This document shows, piece by piece, positions 11,061-20,689 of a DNA stretch of 64,000 bases. This stretch comes from Onthophagus taurus. Lineage: Eukaryota; Arthropoda; Insecta; Coleoptera; Scarabaeidae. Under the pieces are notes generated by a model. It ran no database searches. It was not told where the DNA came from and was given only the letters and a program-made list of their open reading frames with translations. The position numbers and the translations under genes are program-made. The stretch is taken from contig NC_091973.1 in NCBI RefSeq assembly GCF_036711975.1, positions 15,934,001 to 15,998,000 on the forward strand, given 5' to 3'. Position 1 is the first letter of the stretch. Each line of letters opens with the position of its first letter.

Positions 11061-11446
11061 CGGATTTTTCTGTTTCTAGTTAAGTCCCATTTGTGACTGT
11101 ACAAGGAAACCCACCATTTATCGTATTGAAGATATTGGGAAAAAATTTGCTTTATTGTGGGCTGTGATAAAATGCTTAAATTGGTAATAACATTTGCATA
11201 TTGGGGTAAACTTAACAAGTAACAAAACCAACCTTGGATAATTCGGACGTAAGATATACTGAGCGATACTTAGGTGATACAGTGGTGATGTGAGTACCAG
11301 GTATTAATACAGGTCTGGGTGGGTTTTATTGTATACGGACACATTTGAGTCAATATTACTTTTGTTTTGTCATTACAAGAAGTTTTGTCAGTCAAAAAGT
11401 CAGTGTATAACATTGCAGTTTTCTTTTAGAAAATTTTTTTTATAAT

Positions 11447-12082
11447 TTATGAACATAATTCGCAAAAATATGGTTGACTGGTTTTGATAAGTAACAGTTT
11501 TGCTGGGTTACAGTCTCTGTGGATATATTGACCACACTTTTTACAGATTATATCTGCCTCTTTTTCTGCGCAATACAAGCAGTGTTCTTGAGTTTTATCA
11601 TTATGTTTTTCAATTGTGTTTCGTATTTGCTTCCTATAGGATGTAGGATTTATGCTACAAAATGGGTTTTCAGATAGCAAGCATTCAACGTAATGGCATA
11701 TGTAAACGCCACAATTGTAACTATCTTGTTGTTTGGGATAGTCTGAAATTTCTATTAATTTGTATTTGATGAATGGGTACGGACGTGATATTGGCTTCAG
11801 AATAGTTTCAAACAATGATAAATATTCAAGAGAAGTCTGCTTACTTAAACAATGCAGAGGATCGAGGACAAAAAACGTATGAGTATTTATATTGGCAACG
11901 GCTAAACGCCAATGGTTGTTGTTCACGTTTAATGGAAAAATTAAACATGAAACATGTGGTGCAGGTCGAACCGTTATTTCTCTTATCGATACAAGATGTT
12001 GACAGGGAAATATTTTAATATTATTGTTTTTATGTAACTGCACTAAAAAAATGAATAAGAATGAATACTCTAATGCTACCAA
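11447..12082 (-). CDS. Ulp1/SENP-like C48 cysteine protease with C-terminal zinc finger
   Basis: The frame of 211 codons shows the C48 catalytic layout: His in NNNHWRLAVANI (about residue 57), Asp in FVLDPLHC (about 74), the oxyanion Gln and catalytic Cys in QQDSYNCGVYICHYVE (about 118-131). After it comes a cysteine/histidine cluster (CLYCAEKEADIICKKCG, HRDC, FCELC; about residues 168-210) like a PHD/RING-type treble-clef finger. Ulp1 enzymes cleave SUMO or Ub-like tails. ORFs with this pairing are common in insect DNA transposons, and the flanks here are transposons, so a transposon origin is likely. All catalytic residues are present. The true start is unsure: the first Met lies just inside a mariner-like terminus (TATATACAGGCTGTG, near 12,140). 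Confidence 0.65.
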   Translation of the reverse strand: MVALEYSFLFIFLVQLHKNNNIKIFPCQHLVSIREITVRPAPHVSCLIFPLNVNNNHWRLAVANINTHTFFVLDPLHCLSKQTSLEYLSLFETILKPISRPYPFIKYKLIEISDYPKQQDSYNCGVYICHYVECLLSENPFCSINPTSYRKQIRNTIEKHNDKTQEHCLYCAEKEADIICKKCGQYIHRDCNPAKLLLIKTSQPYFCELCS

Positions 12083-12109
12083 AATTTCAAACCTCTACGA
12101 ATAATGGAA

Positions 12110-12502
12110 CCTTAAAAAGTTCTAACGAACCTGTTACGTGACACAGCCTGTATATATATACTTTTTTATTTTTTTATTTATATATAAATATTTTTTACAA
12201 TTATATTTGTTATATTTATTACATCCTTGCTTTTCACACTAACTCTGTGGGTTGGGTTAAGTGAGTGAATATGTATTTTACTTATGTAAAATACGTTTTC
12301 ACTACTACTTTCTCACTAAAGCAATACATTTTTTAAATATTTGAAATTTTTATATTTCAAATAAAGACCAACGCTAGCAGCGCCTTCTGCGGTTTGAGGG
12401 AACACTACATACACGATTGTGTATACGGGGTTAACGTCCCCTGCTACTGCTATTTGTATCTAAAATTATTCTTTATAAGATAGCGTGGCCAGATCTTATA
12501 TA
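12110..12502. other. AT-rich spacer with terminus-like and hairpin sequences
   Basis: It contains ACACAGCCTGTATATATA (12,141-12,158), which matches mariner-type ends, a perfect 22-base hairpin GTATTTTACTTATGTAAAATAC near 12,271, and AT-rich filler. No gene. Confidence 0.4.
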
Positions 12503-13503
12503 CAGTGTGTCCCAGGATAGATGTTACAAGAGGTATAATGACTTAAAAATTTTTGAATTTTATTTTAAGGCTAAGGAATTAAGCCCTGCTTGGTGTGGAG
12601 AGAATTTTAAGTATATTTTCATATTTGGAAAATCAACTCGGCCTTGATAGTGAAGCGAAAACTATTTTTAGTTCAGGTAAAGTAAGCTTTTTGTTCCTGA
12701 TACGGCAAAATATCATTAAGAAAAGTTGTTCAGAATGAGAAATTATGGCACTATGCAAAATTTTACAAAGATCTACCTACAATGATAGAAGAATGAAGAA
12801 TTGACATTGCTGATAGAAAGACAGGCACGTATTCTACAGCACGTGTAGCTGGTTAAATGTGTGAATGTTTAAATTTAATATTTCGAGAAAAGATTATATC
12901 TAGAAATGGTCCAATTACGTGGTCCCGATCTTACAATATTAGATTTCTTTCATGGGGTCGCCTTAAACAACTAGTTTTCGCTCAACCAATACAGAACAAT
13001 CGAAAAATATTAAAAGAACGGATAACAAATGTTATACGACAAATACGCATCGAAGAAATTCAGAACAACTTTAGAGAAATTAGGCATCGTATAGAAAAGT
13101 GTGCAACAAAATGTGGATGTTATGTTGAATAAACGACAGTTAAGTTTACGTTCGATTTTCTATAAATAAAATAAAATTATACAATATTTATGTTATTTAA
13201 ACTAAAATGTGATGGTTCAATTAAAGTAGATAGATCCTTCTGAAATTTTGCATAGGACTATAATTTCACATTTTGAACAACTTTTCTTAATAAAATTTTT
13301 CAGTATCATGAACAAAAAGGTTACGTTATCTGAACTAAAAATAGTTTTCGCTTTACTATCAAGGCCGAGTTGATTTTCAAAATATGAAAATATACTTAAA
13401 ATTCTCTCAACACCAAGCAGGGCTTAATTCCTCAGCCTTAAAATAAAATTCAAAAATTTTTAAGTCATTATACCTCTTGTAGCATCTATCCTGGGACAGA
13501 CTG
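12503..13503. mobile_element. Tc1/mariner-like element relic with long inverted repeats
   Basis: Both ends read CAGT-TGTCCCAGGATAG inwards (CAGTGTGTCCCAGG at 12,503; CCTGGGACAGACTG ending 13,503) and are flanked by TA (12,501-2 and 13,504-5). The inverted repeats extend about 275 bp (12,503-12,775 and 13,228-13,503) with scattered differences. Only about 450 bp remain between them, holding a transposase tail. It is a deletion derivative, 1,001 bp long. Confidence 0.8.
12857..13132 (+). pseudogene. C-terminal remnant of a mariner transposase
   Basis: The 91 codons align with the end of insect mariner-type transposases: GPITWSRS in place of a WPPRSPD block, then FLSWGRLKQLVFAQPIQN and IRQIRIEEIQNNFREIRHRI, ending in a degenerate GGH-like tail. 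The third catalytic Asp is no longer recognisable and the first two lie in the deleted part. It is centred in the inverted-repeat element. Confidence 0.6.
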
Positions 13504-13690
13504 TATATATGTATATATACACAAAAAATATATATATATATACAAAATAAATATACATATATATACACAACAAAAAAAAATATATATACACAAAAATTAT
13601 ATACACAAAAAAAATATTAAACTTAAAACTAATCATTACAAATATACATAAAAACTTATATGCAATTATATATACAATAGTGTATTTTTT
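13504..13690. repeat. Low-complexity (TA)n/(ACACAA)n tract
   Basis: Alternating TATATA, ATACAC and A-runs fill this stretch immediately beside the mariner relic. No coding content. Confidence 0.6.
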
Positions 13691-15674
13691 TTCTTGATGC
13701 CTGTCTCTTCAGGCATTTCAAGGCACCAATTTTTTTAATCTTATCATTGATTAATGCAGGTCTCGACTCTTTTCCATTTAATATACTATTTACATTTTTT
13801 AACCACATCACCAAGTGATATTTTCCAAAATTCTGACAAATATGTCAAATAATTTGTGTTTTTCACACATAAACTGTGTTACAATGTTCAACTTGTTTAG
13901 TTGAAGTATCGAAAACTTTTGTATTCCAGGTTTAGTGCAATTAGCAACTAAAACTTGATGGATCACAGCTACGGAAGCTCCAAATAACTTGATGAGTGTT
14001 GTATTGGGTTGCAACAAGCTATCCCGACAATACGTCCTCGCTTCCAATAGCTCGTGATCAGCTAGCACCACCTCCGACAATAGGTCTTTTTTGCAAACCT
14101 TGCAATCCATCCTTTTCAGCATTTTTTTCGCCATGGTGCTAACAATATATGCGTGCTGAAGGGCAGCCAATGGGGTTGGTACAGTTCTTCGTGGGTATTC
14201 GCCCGTATCTTCAATGTCCACTCTTCTTTCTATGTTATCTGACGACAACAAGCGCTGTAAACTATCCAACACAGTATCACAATTATCCAATTCACAATTT
14301 GCTCCTGGCGATTGTGCGGAGGAATAATTGTTGATCACTAATGTTTTAAAGCTGTGGCGAAAGGATGCAGGTGTTGGATGTGTGTTTTGAACACCATGCA
14401 TCCTAACATTCCCAAAGAAATTTTCGAGAGGGTCCTGATTAAAATTTCTTGGGACAAGATGTTGCATCCCACAGGCTTTCACCTTTTTCCACAGCGCTTC
14501 AAACCCTTCAATAGTTACTAACCAATTTCTACCGATTGGGGGAACCAAAAATCTATTGTCGGCTTTTTTAAAGAAAATACTTTTCAAGATAACCTTCGCT
14601 TCCATCCAAAACTCGAATTGCTTCTCATTTTGAGCGGAAACTGTTGATCCATTAACTGAATCGAACAGTTTATCGGCAAATAAAATAAACTTTGATGTCC
14701 CCTCCGCTTCCGGTGGCATCTTGTCAGGTGCTCAAAGAAAATAAATATTAAATTAATTATTATTGAAATAGGAACAAAAATGTTAAATTAATAATAAAGT
14801 AAGAAATAATTACCATTTCTGGCTATCCATCCCATAATGGCACCAACACGGCGTGATAAAACTTGTGCCGCAAGTTTCACAGACATTTTTTTTCTGTGGT
14901 GGGGAAAAATATGTTCTGTTGTTAAATTGTTTAACATTCTGGTATCATGATCCCCTTCATCCACTTCATATAATTTGATAATATGTTTGTACGATGCCGT
15001 GTACTTCACACCACCACTTTCAAACATGACATCGTACTTCATCAAATTATTCCTCAGTCCCTTTAAGAGATGAGGGGGATCGTACAAGATGACTATGTCC
15101 TGATCATCAACCATATAACCAGAACCTGCATATTCCTTCGATAGCCGTAAAAATGTGGCACGTGTTTCTTCGGTCAACATTTTTAGAGCCATGCTGTTTG
15201 TCGAGAGCTTATCACAAACAGTGGCTATGATCTTCAACCTATACTATTGCATATTACAATAATCTCTCTTATGTTGTCTCGTAGGACAGTGGCTGACATG
15301 CCATATTCGGTGAAATAAAATGCGATGGACTGTTTCCATTTCTTCGTAATGCCTCTCACCATGAATACCATGGCATGGTCCGCAAATTGAGGAGATCGTC
15401 CCCGGCCGCAATCCACCCAACAAAATATTTGCAAAATATATTTGCCAATTGGAACCTGACTCAACAAATTCATGAGCGTCCTCCTACTCGGCAAAGCAAA
15501 CATCGTTCGCAGTAAGCGGTATGCTCTTGGGCTGCTTTTGAATATTGTTAACCCAAATTTTTTTTTTTTTTTTTTTTGCGATAGTTTTTTCAATGCTCAT
15601 CGTTAGGTAGTAAATTAATAAGTAAAAAAAGAAAAAATTTTTAACGATGAATAATGTTTATTATTTAAATTCGG

Positions 15675-15715
15675 TGTGACAATGTTTCGATTGCCTAGCA
15701 ATCTTCGACGGGCAC
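15675..15715 (-). ncRNA. Hammerhead-ribozyme-like motif, PLE A, 3' copy (degenerate)
   Basis: Identical to the 17,141 copy (inverted) except that the 3' strand of stem I reads ACAC in place of GCAC, which breaks one pair. The core has three changes from CUGAUGA. Probably inactive. Confidence 0.5.
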
Positions 15716-15976
15716 GACTAAAAGTACAAATATATGGTTAATATTTAAAATTATACAGATAATTATGTTTATAAATACCCTCAAAAGGATGAAAAATACA
15801 ATATAACATTATAACAAAAGACAAATGGCGACAGCGAAACATAGAATCGGAAGAAAACAGGTACTCACACCGCTCATAAATTTTGGCAGACTGAATAAAT
15901 GTTCAAAAAAGAGTAGCGCGTGCGCGTTTAAACAGGTGGAGGTGGTAAAGTTACTCTAAAGCAATTGACTAAAATG

Positions 15977-17122
15977 TTAAATTTGATTGACGTATTTAAG
16001 AAAAAATCTGTTGTTGTTGATGTCTGTAAGATCATTTAGAAGAAGGTCGCTATATATGTTGTTATATTTATGTATGAACATTTCCTCTAGAAGATTTAGT
16101 TCTTTAGACTTTTTAACCTTTTTTAGTAAAATTATTTCGTTGTCAATCTTATGTTTAGTGTCTTGTATATGTTTATATATTGCAGAATTTTCTCTTGATA
16201 TATGTTCTTTCGTTCTGGTTTTTAAATTACGGCCGGTCTGTCCTATATAGAAAGATTCACAATCAGTGCAATTGATTCTGTATACGCCGCTCAATTCATC
16301 TTTAATGAACTTATGTTTGTTGTTTAAAATGTATGTGCTTATCTTATTGTTTGACGTATATGCGGGGATAATGTTAAATTTATTCAGATTTTGTTTAAGT
16401 TTATATTGAATTGTAGGTATGAAAGGGACCGACAAATATCTGAACTTCTTTGTGTAATGTGGGAAGATGAGTTTGTTAATGTGGGATGCATGAGTTTTGT
16501 TGTAAATCGTTTGTATGTCTGAGATATTTTATTTATTGTTCAAACGCATCTTTATGATTATTCCCATTTCGTTATTATAGTCATTTTCGTGTAAGGGAAC
16601 ATTAAATATTCTATTAAATAGAAATCTAAATGATGCTTCTTTGTGTTGTAAGCAGTTATAAGAGTGTTTCGGAATTATGGTGTCAGTAGCAGTTGGTTTT
16701 CTGTAGATCTTATAAGATATAGAATCATCAACATTATCTCTCTTGATGGTCAAGTCAAGGAAATTTAGTTTACAGTCGTGTTCGATTTCTATTGTGAATT
16801 CCAAGTTTGATATGTTATTAAAAATGTTGGTAAGGGCTAGTAACTTGGCGTTGTTACCCTTATATAAGATGATAATGTCATCTACGTATCGGCCATAGAA
16901 TATTATGTCTGACACAAAAAGGCTATATCTATCTGAAAAGAGCATCTCTTCGAAGTGCTTAATATAGATGTCGGATAGAATTCCCGAAATTGGGGAACCC
17001 ATAGGCAATCCATTTTTCATTTGATAAAAGTTCTTTTCAAAAATGAAAAAGTTTTGATCACAAACCACTTCCAGAATATTTATAAAGTTGTTGATTTCAA
17101 TTATGTTAAGATTTAGTTCCAT
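15977..17122 (-). pseudogene. PLE A reverse transcriptase with GIY-YIG endonuclease
   Basis: One frame covers RT motifs (KNGLPMGSPISGILSD, FYGRYVDDIIILYKG, KLNFLDLTI) and then the Penelope GIY-YIG nuclease (SGVYRINCTDCESFYIGQTG, KTRTKEHI). A single in-frame TAA at about 16,529 separates residues 1-197 from the rest; otherwise the frame is continuous to the stop at 15,977. The RT N-terminus is missing, because the frame starts directly at the inner edge of the right inverted repeat. Penelope RT copies RNA at a nick cut by the GIY-YIG domain. Confidence 0.85.
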
Positions 17123-17140
17123 ATATTTGTACTTTTAGTC

Positions 17141-17182
17141 GTGCCCGTCGAAGATTGCTAGGCAATCGAAACATTGTCGCAC
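17141..17182 (+). ncRNA. Hammerhead-ribozyme-like motif, PLE A, 5' copy (degenerate core)
   Basis: Order: stem I GTGC, core CCGTCGA in place of CTGATGA, stem II GATTGC-TAG-GCAATC, GAAA, minimal stem III C-ATT-G, cleavage triplet GTC, and stem I GCAC. The layout is that of the type I, short-stem-III hammerheads reported in Penelope pseudo-LTRs. Stems and GAAA are perfect, but three core bases differ, so cleavage is unlikely. It points antisense to the PLE frame because this terminal copy is inverted. Confidence 0.55.
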
Positions 17183-17479
17183 CGAATTTAAATAATAAAC
17201 ATTATCCAAATATTTTGTTTTGCAACGTAAAGCGTTGCCCTTGCTTCTTTTTCGGTTGCTCTCGTAATTGACTCACAATAAAGTTGAATGTTGGGGCATT
17301 CACTGTTTTTTTTAATACATTTTCGGCAATTTCTAATTTTTTTGTTTTCGTCAATATCGATTTATCCAATTTTTTTTATATCTGCCTGCTGTCCGCTTAT
17401 ACTTGACCGCCAGCTTGTGCACCCTCCTTGTCTCCATACTTAAATGAGCAGTTCTTATGCTGACCGGTTTTAAAAGGCA

Positions 17480-18130
17480 ATCTAAACAGAAATGAAAGAT
17501 TCACCATCAGTTTTTAATAATTTTAATTTTATACATATACTAGTAAAATTACATCATCTCAGTTATAAGTAAAATATGATGTAAGTAAAAGTAAAAACTT
17601 TTTGAGAAACACTAAAATGTTTAATTCAATTCAAGCAAACATGTTTCGAAACAAGAAACAAATTAACAAATGTTAACCGGACGTATTACTAACGGTAAGG
17701 AGAAATCGGAATTTGAAAAGGAACTTACTTAGAATATTATACAAAATAATGGAAAAATATTTTGTTAGTAGGTGGGGTTTAGGAATGGATTTAAATTTCT
17801 TTCAACTTAATTTACATATAAAAAATTATTTTAACAAAATCAAAATATTCAATATTTAGTTAAATCTTGGAAGGTAACATATGATACGGGTGAGGCGTAA
17901 AAAACGTTACATCAGTACACGTACGGAATACAAAATAAGGAAAAAATTTTTGAAGTAATCAGTTACATTTGTGGTAAATTTGATATCAATTGTCGCTGAA
18001 CAAAATTCATAACGCAGCGCTAGCATACTATTCTTTTAACAGATTTTGTGTTTTAAGCTTTATTACATTTACGGCTGCTTTACTTATAGCTACTTAAAAG
18101 TATAGGGAGTTTAAGCACGATATCAAAATT
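17480..18130. other. Non-coding stretch between P element and Copia
   Basis: AT-rich, no supported frame. Part may be upstream P-element sequence or a Copia leader. No terminal repeat could be placed. Confidence 0.35.
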
Positions 18131-19942
18131 TATACAATGCGTTCAAACAAAACTTCAAGAATTTTTCTGCTGTATAGAAGGAAAAGAAACGAGGTTACCG
18201 TTTACAAGACAGTGCCAAACACCTAATTAAATTGGAGAATTCTTACATTCAGATATTTGTGGACCAATTAATCCAATAACCAAATAAGGTTATAAATATA
18301 TTCAGATAATTTTGGATGATTATTCACATTTTGGAATGGTCTGTTTATTAAAAAATAAAAATGAGGCAGAACAGAACTCGATTAATGTCATAAAATTATG
18401 TAATAAACGTAAAATGTACGTCCTAAAATTCACAAAACGAATTAGAATGGAAAATGGAGGAGAATTTCTAAATTTAAAATTTAAACAATATTGTGAGAAC
18501 AAAGGAATGGACAGACAATATACTGTCCCATACAGTACAATGTACGAATTGAACAGATCACTAACAGTTTGTAACAATGGAATTACACAAGCAACAATTT
18601 GGTACGGTAATAACGACTTAAAGAAATTAAAAGTATTTGACAGTAAAGTGTGGTATACTATACGGGACGTTATAGAATATGGTATCCACAAGAACATAAG
18701 ATAATAATATCAAAAGATATAATATGTAATGAAAAGAGTATGAAACATGAAGACCACCTAGAAGAGAATCAATCAGAGAAGAATATAGAGAGTCAAGAAG
18801 AAAATAAGATAGATGGAATAATAGAAGATGATGAAGGATGTGAATTGAAAAATAATGGGAGAAAAATAAAGAAACCAGAATATTTGAACGAATATGAATT
18901 GTACACAGCTTATTGTATGTACGTAAATAACAAAGAACCTGATAGTTTTGACACAGCAATCAAGGACGAAGAATGGAAAAAGGCTATAAACAAGGAAATA
19001 AACTTTTTAGAAAAATTACAAACGTGGCAAGAAGCAATGCTACCAGATGAAAAGAAAGCGATAGGAATTAAATGGGCGTTTAAAATAAAAGAGGATGATT
19101 CGAGAAAGGCAAGACTGGTAGCTAAAGGTTTTGAATTACAAGAAAACTATGTATTAAGTACGCACCAGTCGCAATAAGAATAAGTACATACAGTACAAAA
19201 AGGTTGGAATATTAAAATTGAATATTCCCTCAGGTTTTTTAAATGGCGACTTGGACAGTGAAATTTATATTAAAAAATCAGAAGGTTGTAAAGCTGGAAC
19301 AAACCATCTAAAATTGAAAAGAACGTTATGCGGGTTAAAGGAATCTCGTTGAGTTTGGAACAAAACATTGAATGAATTCGCTTTGAGAAATAATTTATTG
19401 AGATCAGTACATGACTGTTGTTTATATTACAATGAAAAAGTTTGGTTCATAGTATATGTGAATGATCTAAAAATAAGAGGAGAAGCAGATCAAATGGAGA
19501 ACCTAATAACTTTATTAGGATTTACAGACTTTGTTTGGGCAGCTGACAGGAAAGACAGGCGAAGTATTAGTGGGGGGGTATTATATTTTAGAGAAGAAAC
19601 GTAGTTCAGTGGTTTTCGAAAAAGCAAAGAAGTGTGGCGTTGTCAAAAGCGGAGCCGGAGCATTTGGCGGCGGTATCAACAATACAAGAAATAATAAACA
19701 TTAAAGGAGTGTTAAGTGACTTTGGAGACATTCGGAAATTCAAAAAGGTCAAAGTATATAGACATTCGCTATCACTTTATTAAAGACGTGATTCATTATA
19801 AAACAGTTAGTATAGAATATGTTATGAGTTCAAATAATGTTGCGGATATATTCACAAAGCCGGTAATCGGAAATTTATTTGTTAAATTAAGAAATAATAG
19901 ATTGAGCGATCTCAAGTTTGAGGAAACTTATAATCGAGGGAG
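18131..19942 (+). pseudogene. Copia (Ty1/copia) polyprotein remnant: integrase, RT, RNase H
   Basis: In order on the plus strand: the end of the integrase zinc domain (GKETRLPF), integrase core (FLHSDICGPINP, IILDDYSHFGMVCLL, ENGGEFLN; 18,231-18,550), Copia RT start (EEWKKAINKEINFLEKLQTW, GIKWAFKIK, ARLVAKGF; 18,971-19,135), RT palm remnant (VYVNDLKI, with VND where VDD is expected; about 19,455), RNase H parts (SISGGVLYF; RSKYIDIRYHFIKD near 19,760) and the ending NVADIFTKP. Gag and protease are missing. Deletions, stops and frameshifts occur throughout. Confidence 0.75.
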
Positions 19943-20116
19943 TGTGTCAAATATGTACCGCTAGGGCCATCTATCTATCTGTCTGTAAGTAAGTAAGAGA
20001 TAAGATAGAAGAGGTGTGGTTTTGTAAAAGGCAGATAAATAGTAATAAGTTTGGCGATAATTGATTCAATGTTCATCGTGGGTTGTAAGTGACAAATAAA
20101 GAGTCCTTGCGAACGA
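19943..20116 (+). repeat. Partial Copia 3' LTR
   Basis: Directly after the polypurine-like CGAGGGAG a sequence starting TGTGTCAAATATG begins, where a Copia 3' LTR is expected. It includes an AATAAA at 20,095-20,100 and is cut off at about 20,116 by the 3' end of PLE B. No second copy is in the window, so the LTR call rests on position. Confidence 0.45.
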
Positions 20117-20147
20117 TGAAAAAATTTATTTTGTTATTACAAGATCA

Positions 20148-20188
20148 GTGCAACATGTTTCGAGATTCAAAATCTCTTCATCAGGCAC
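20148..20188 (-). ncRNA. Hammerhead ribozyme in PLE B pseudo-LTR, core intact
   Basis: Minus strand, 5'-3': stem I GTGC, core CTGATGA (20,184-20,178), A, stem II GAGATT-TTG-AATCTC, GAAA (20,161-20,158), a minimal stem III in CATGTT, and stem I GCAC (20,151-20,148). Every conserved core base is present. The nucleotide before the cleavage site is U (GUU) where C is commonest; U is permitted but usually slower. This is the type I, tiny-stem-III form known from Penelope elements, thought to process the transcript. Confidence 0.75.
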
Positions 20189-20689
20189 GACTAGAAACAT
20201 AAACTTAAAGCAAGATCATTGTTATACATAAATTTAATTTTGTTTAGTTACCGTCAATTCTTTACGGAGCATAAAATTGATCATTTGACAAACAAGGTAA
20301 AATTTGGAAGCGATTGGAAGAAACAAGGCAAGAAACAAGGGCAACTTAGTTTAGTTAAAAATATACAAAAACAAAGTAAAGACACGTGTTATGTTAAAGA
20401 AATCGAGAAAAATGGCCACTTACTTTTCATCGTTAAAAAACTGGTTTTTATAGAAATTGAAATTAATTGAACTGCTTAAAATCTGAAAGGGGAAAATTTA
20501 TTTAGTAAAATTGAAAAAATTAATTAAGAGTTGCATAAACTTACAAGAAGAAATTTTATAAAATTATCGAGAAATTAAACTTTTATTCTTAGGAGTCCAT
20601 CTGCGACGTGATGAAACTTGCGCCGGAAAAGTAAAATGGAAATGGAGGGGAGAGGTTAAATTTTAAATGAATTTTAAAAATTGGCGGGT

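Larger units (their letters stand above)
15559..17205 (-). mobile_element. Penelope-like retroelement PLE A with inverted pseudo-LTRs
   Basis: The element lies between two CCAAAT target duplications (15,553-15,558 and 17,206-17,211). On its own sense strand (minus) it ends in an 18-base poly(A) (T-run at 15,559-15,576). An 87 bp sequence occurs at 15,651-15,737 and again, inverted, at 17,119-17,205 with a single difference. Partial, inverted terminal repeats are typical of Penelope elements. The RT/GIY-YIG frame lies between them. It is 5'-truncated, 1,647 bp long, and inserted in the P-element transposase. Confidence 0.85.
13808..17470 (-). pseudogene. P-element/THAP9-type transposase, interrupted by PLE A
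   Basis: On the minus strand: (a) about 17,470-17,212, ending in QGQRFTLQNKIF; (b) 15,552-15,240, starting GLTIFKSSPRAYRLL, an RNase H-like catalytic start; (c) 15,237-14,812, with YDPPHLLKGLRNNL; (d) 14,730-13,808, with VPRNFNQDPLENFFGNVR. These are diagnostic of P-element and THAP9 transposases, GTP-dependent cut-and-paste enzymes. Parts a and b are continuous once PLE A and one CCAAAT duplication are removed. Parts c and d join in frame through an intron of about 80 nt (GTAATT donor after the ARNG codons, acceptor before CACCTGACAAG). Between b and c one base is missing near 15,238. No THAP DNA-binding domain is visible. Except for the frameshift and the insertion, the frame is well kept. 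Confidence 0.8.

Noticed and set aside
15540..15593. Lys-rich start of a separate gene at 15,593
   Set aside because: The lysines come from the 18-base poly(A) of PLE A read through into the P-element transposase.
16013..16250. Plus-strand 87-codon frame opposite the GIY-YIG domain
   Set aside because: It has no recognisable motif and is antisense to a well-supported Penelope nuclease.
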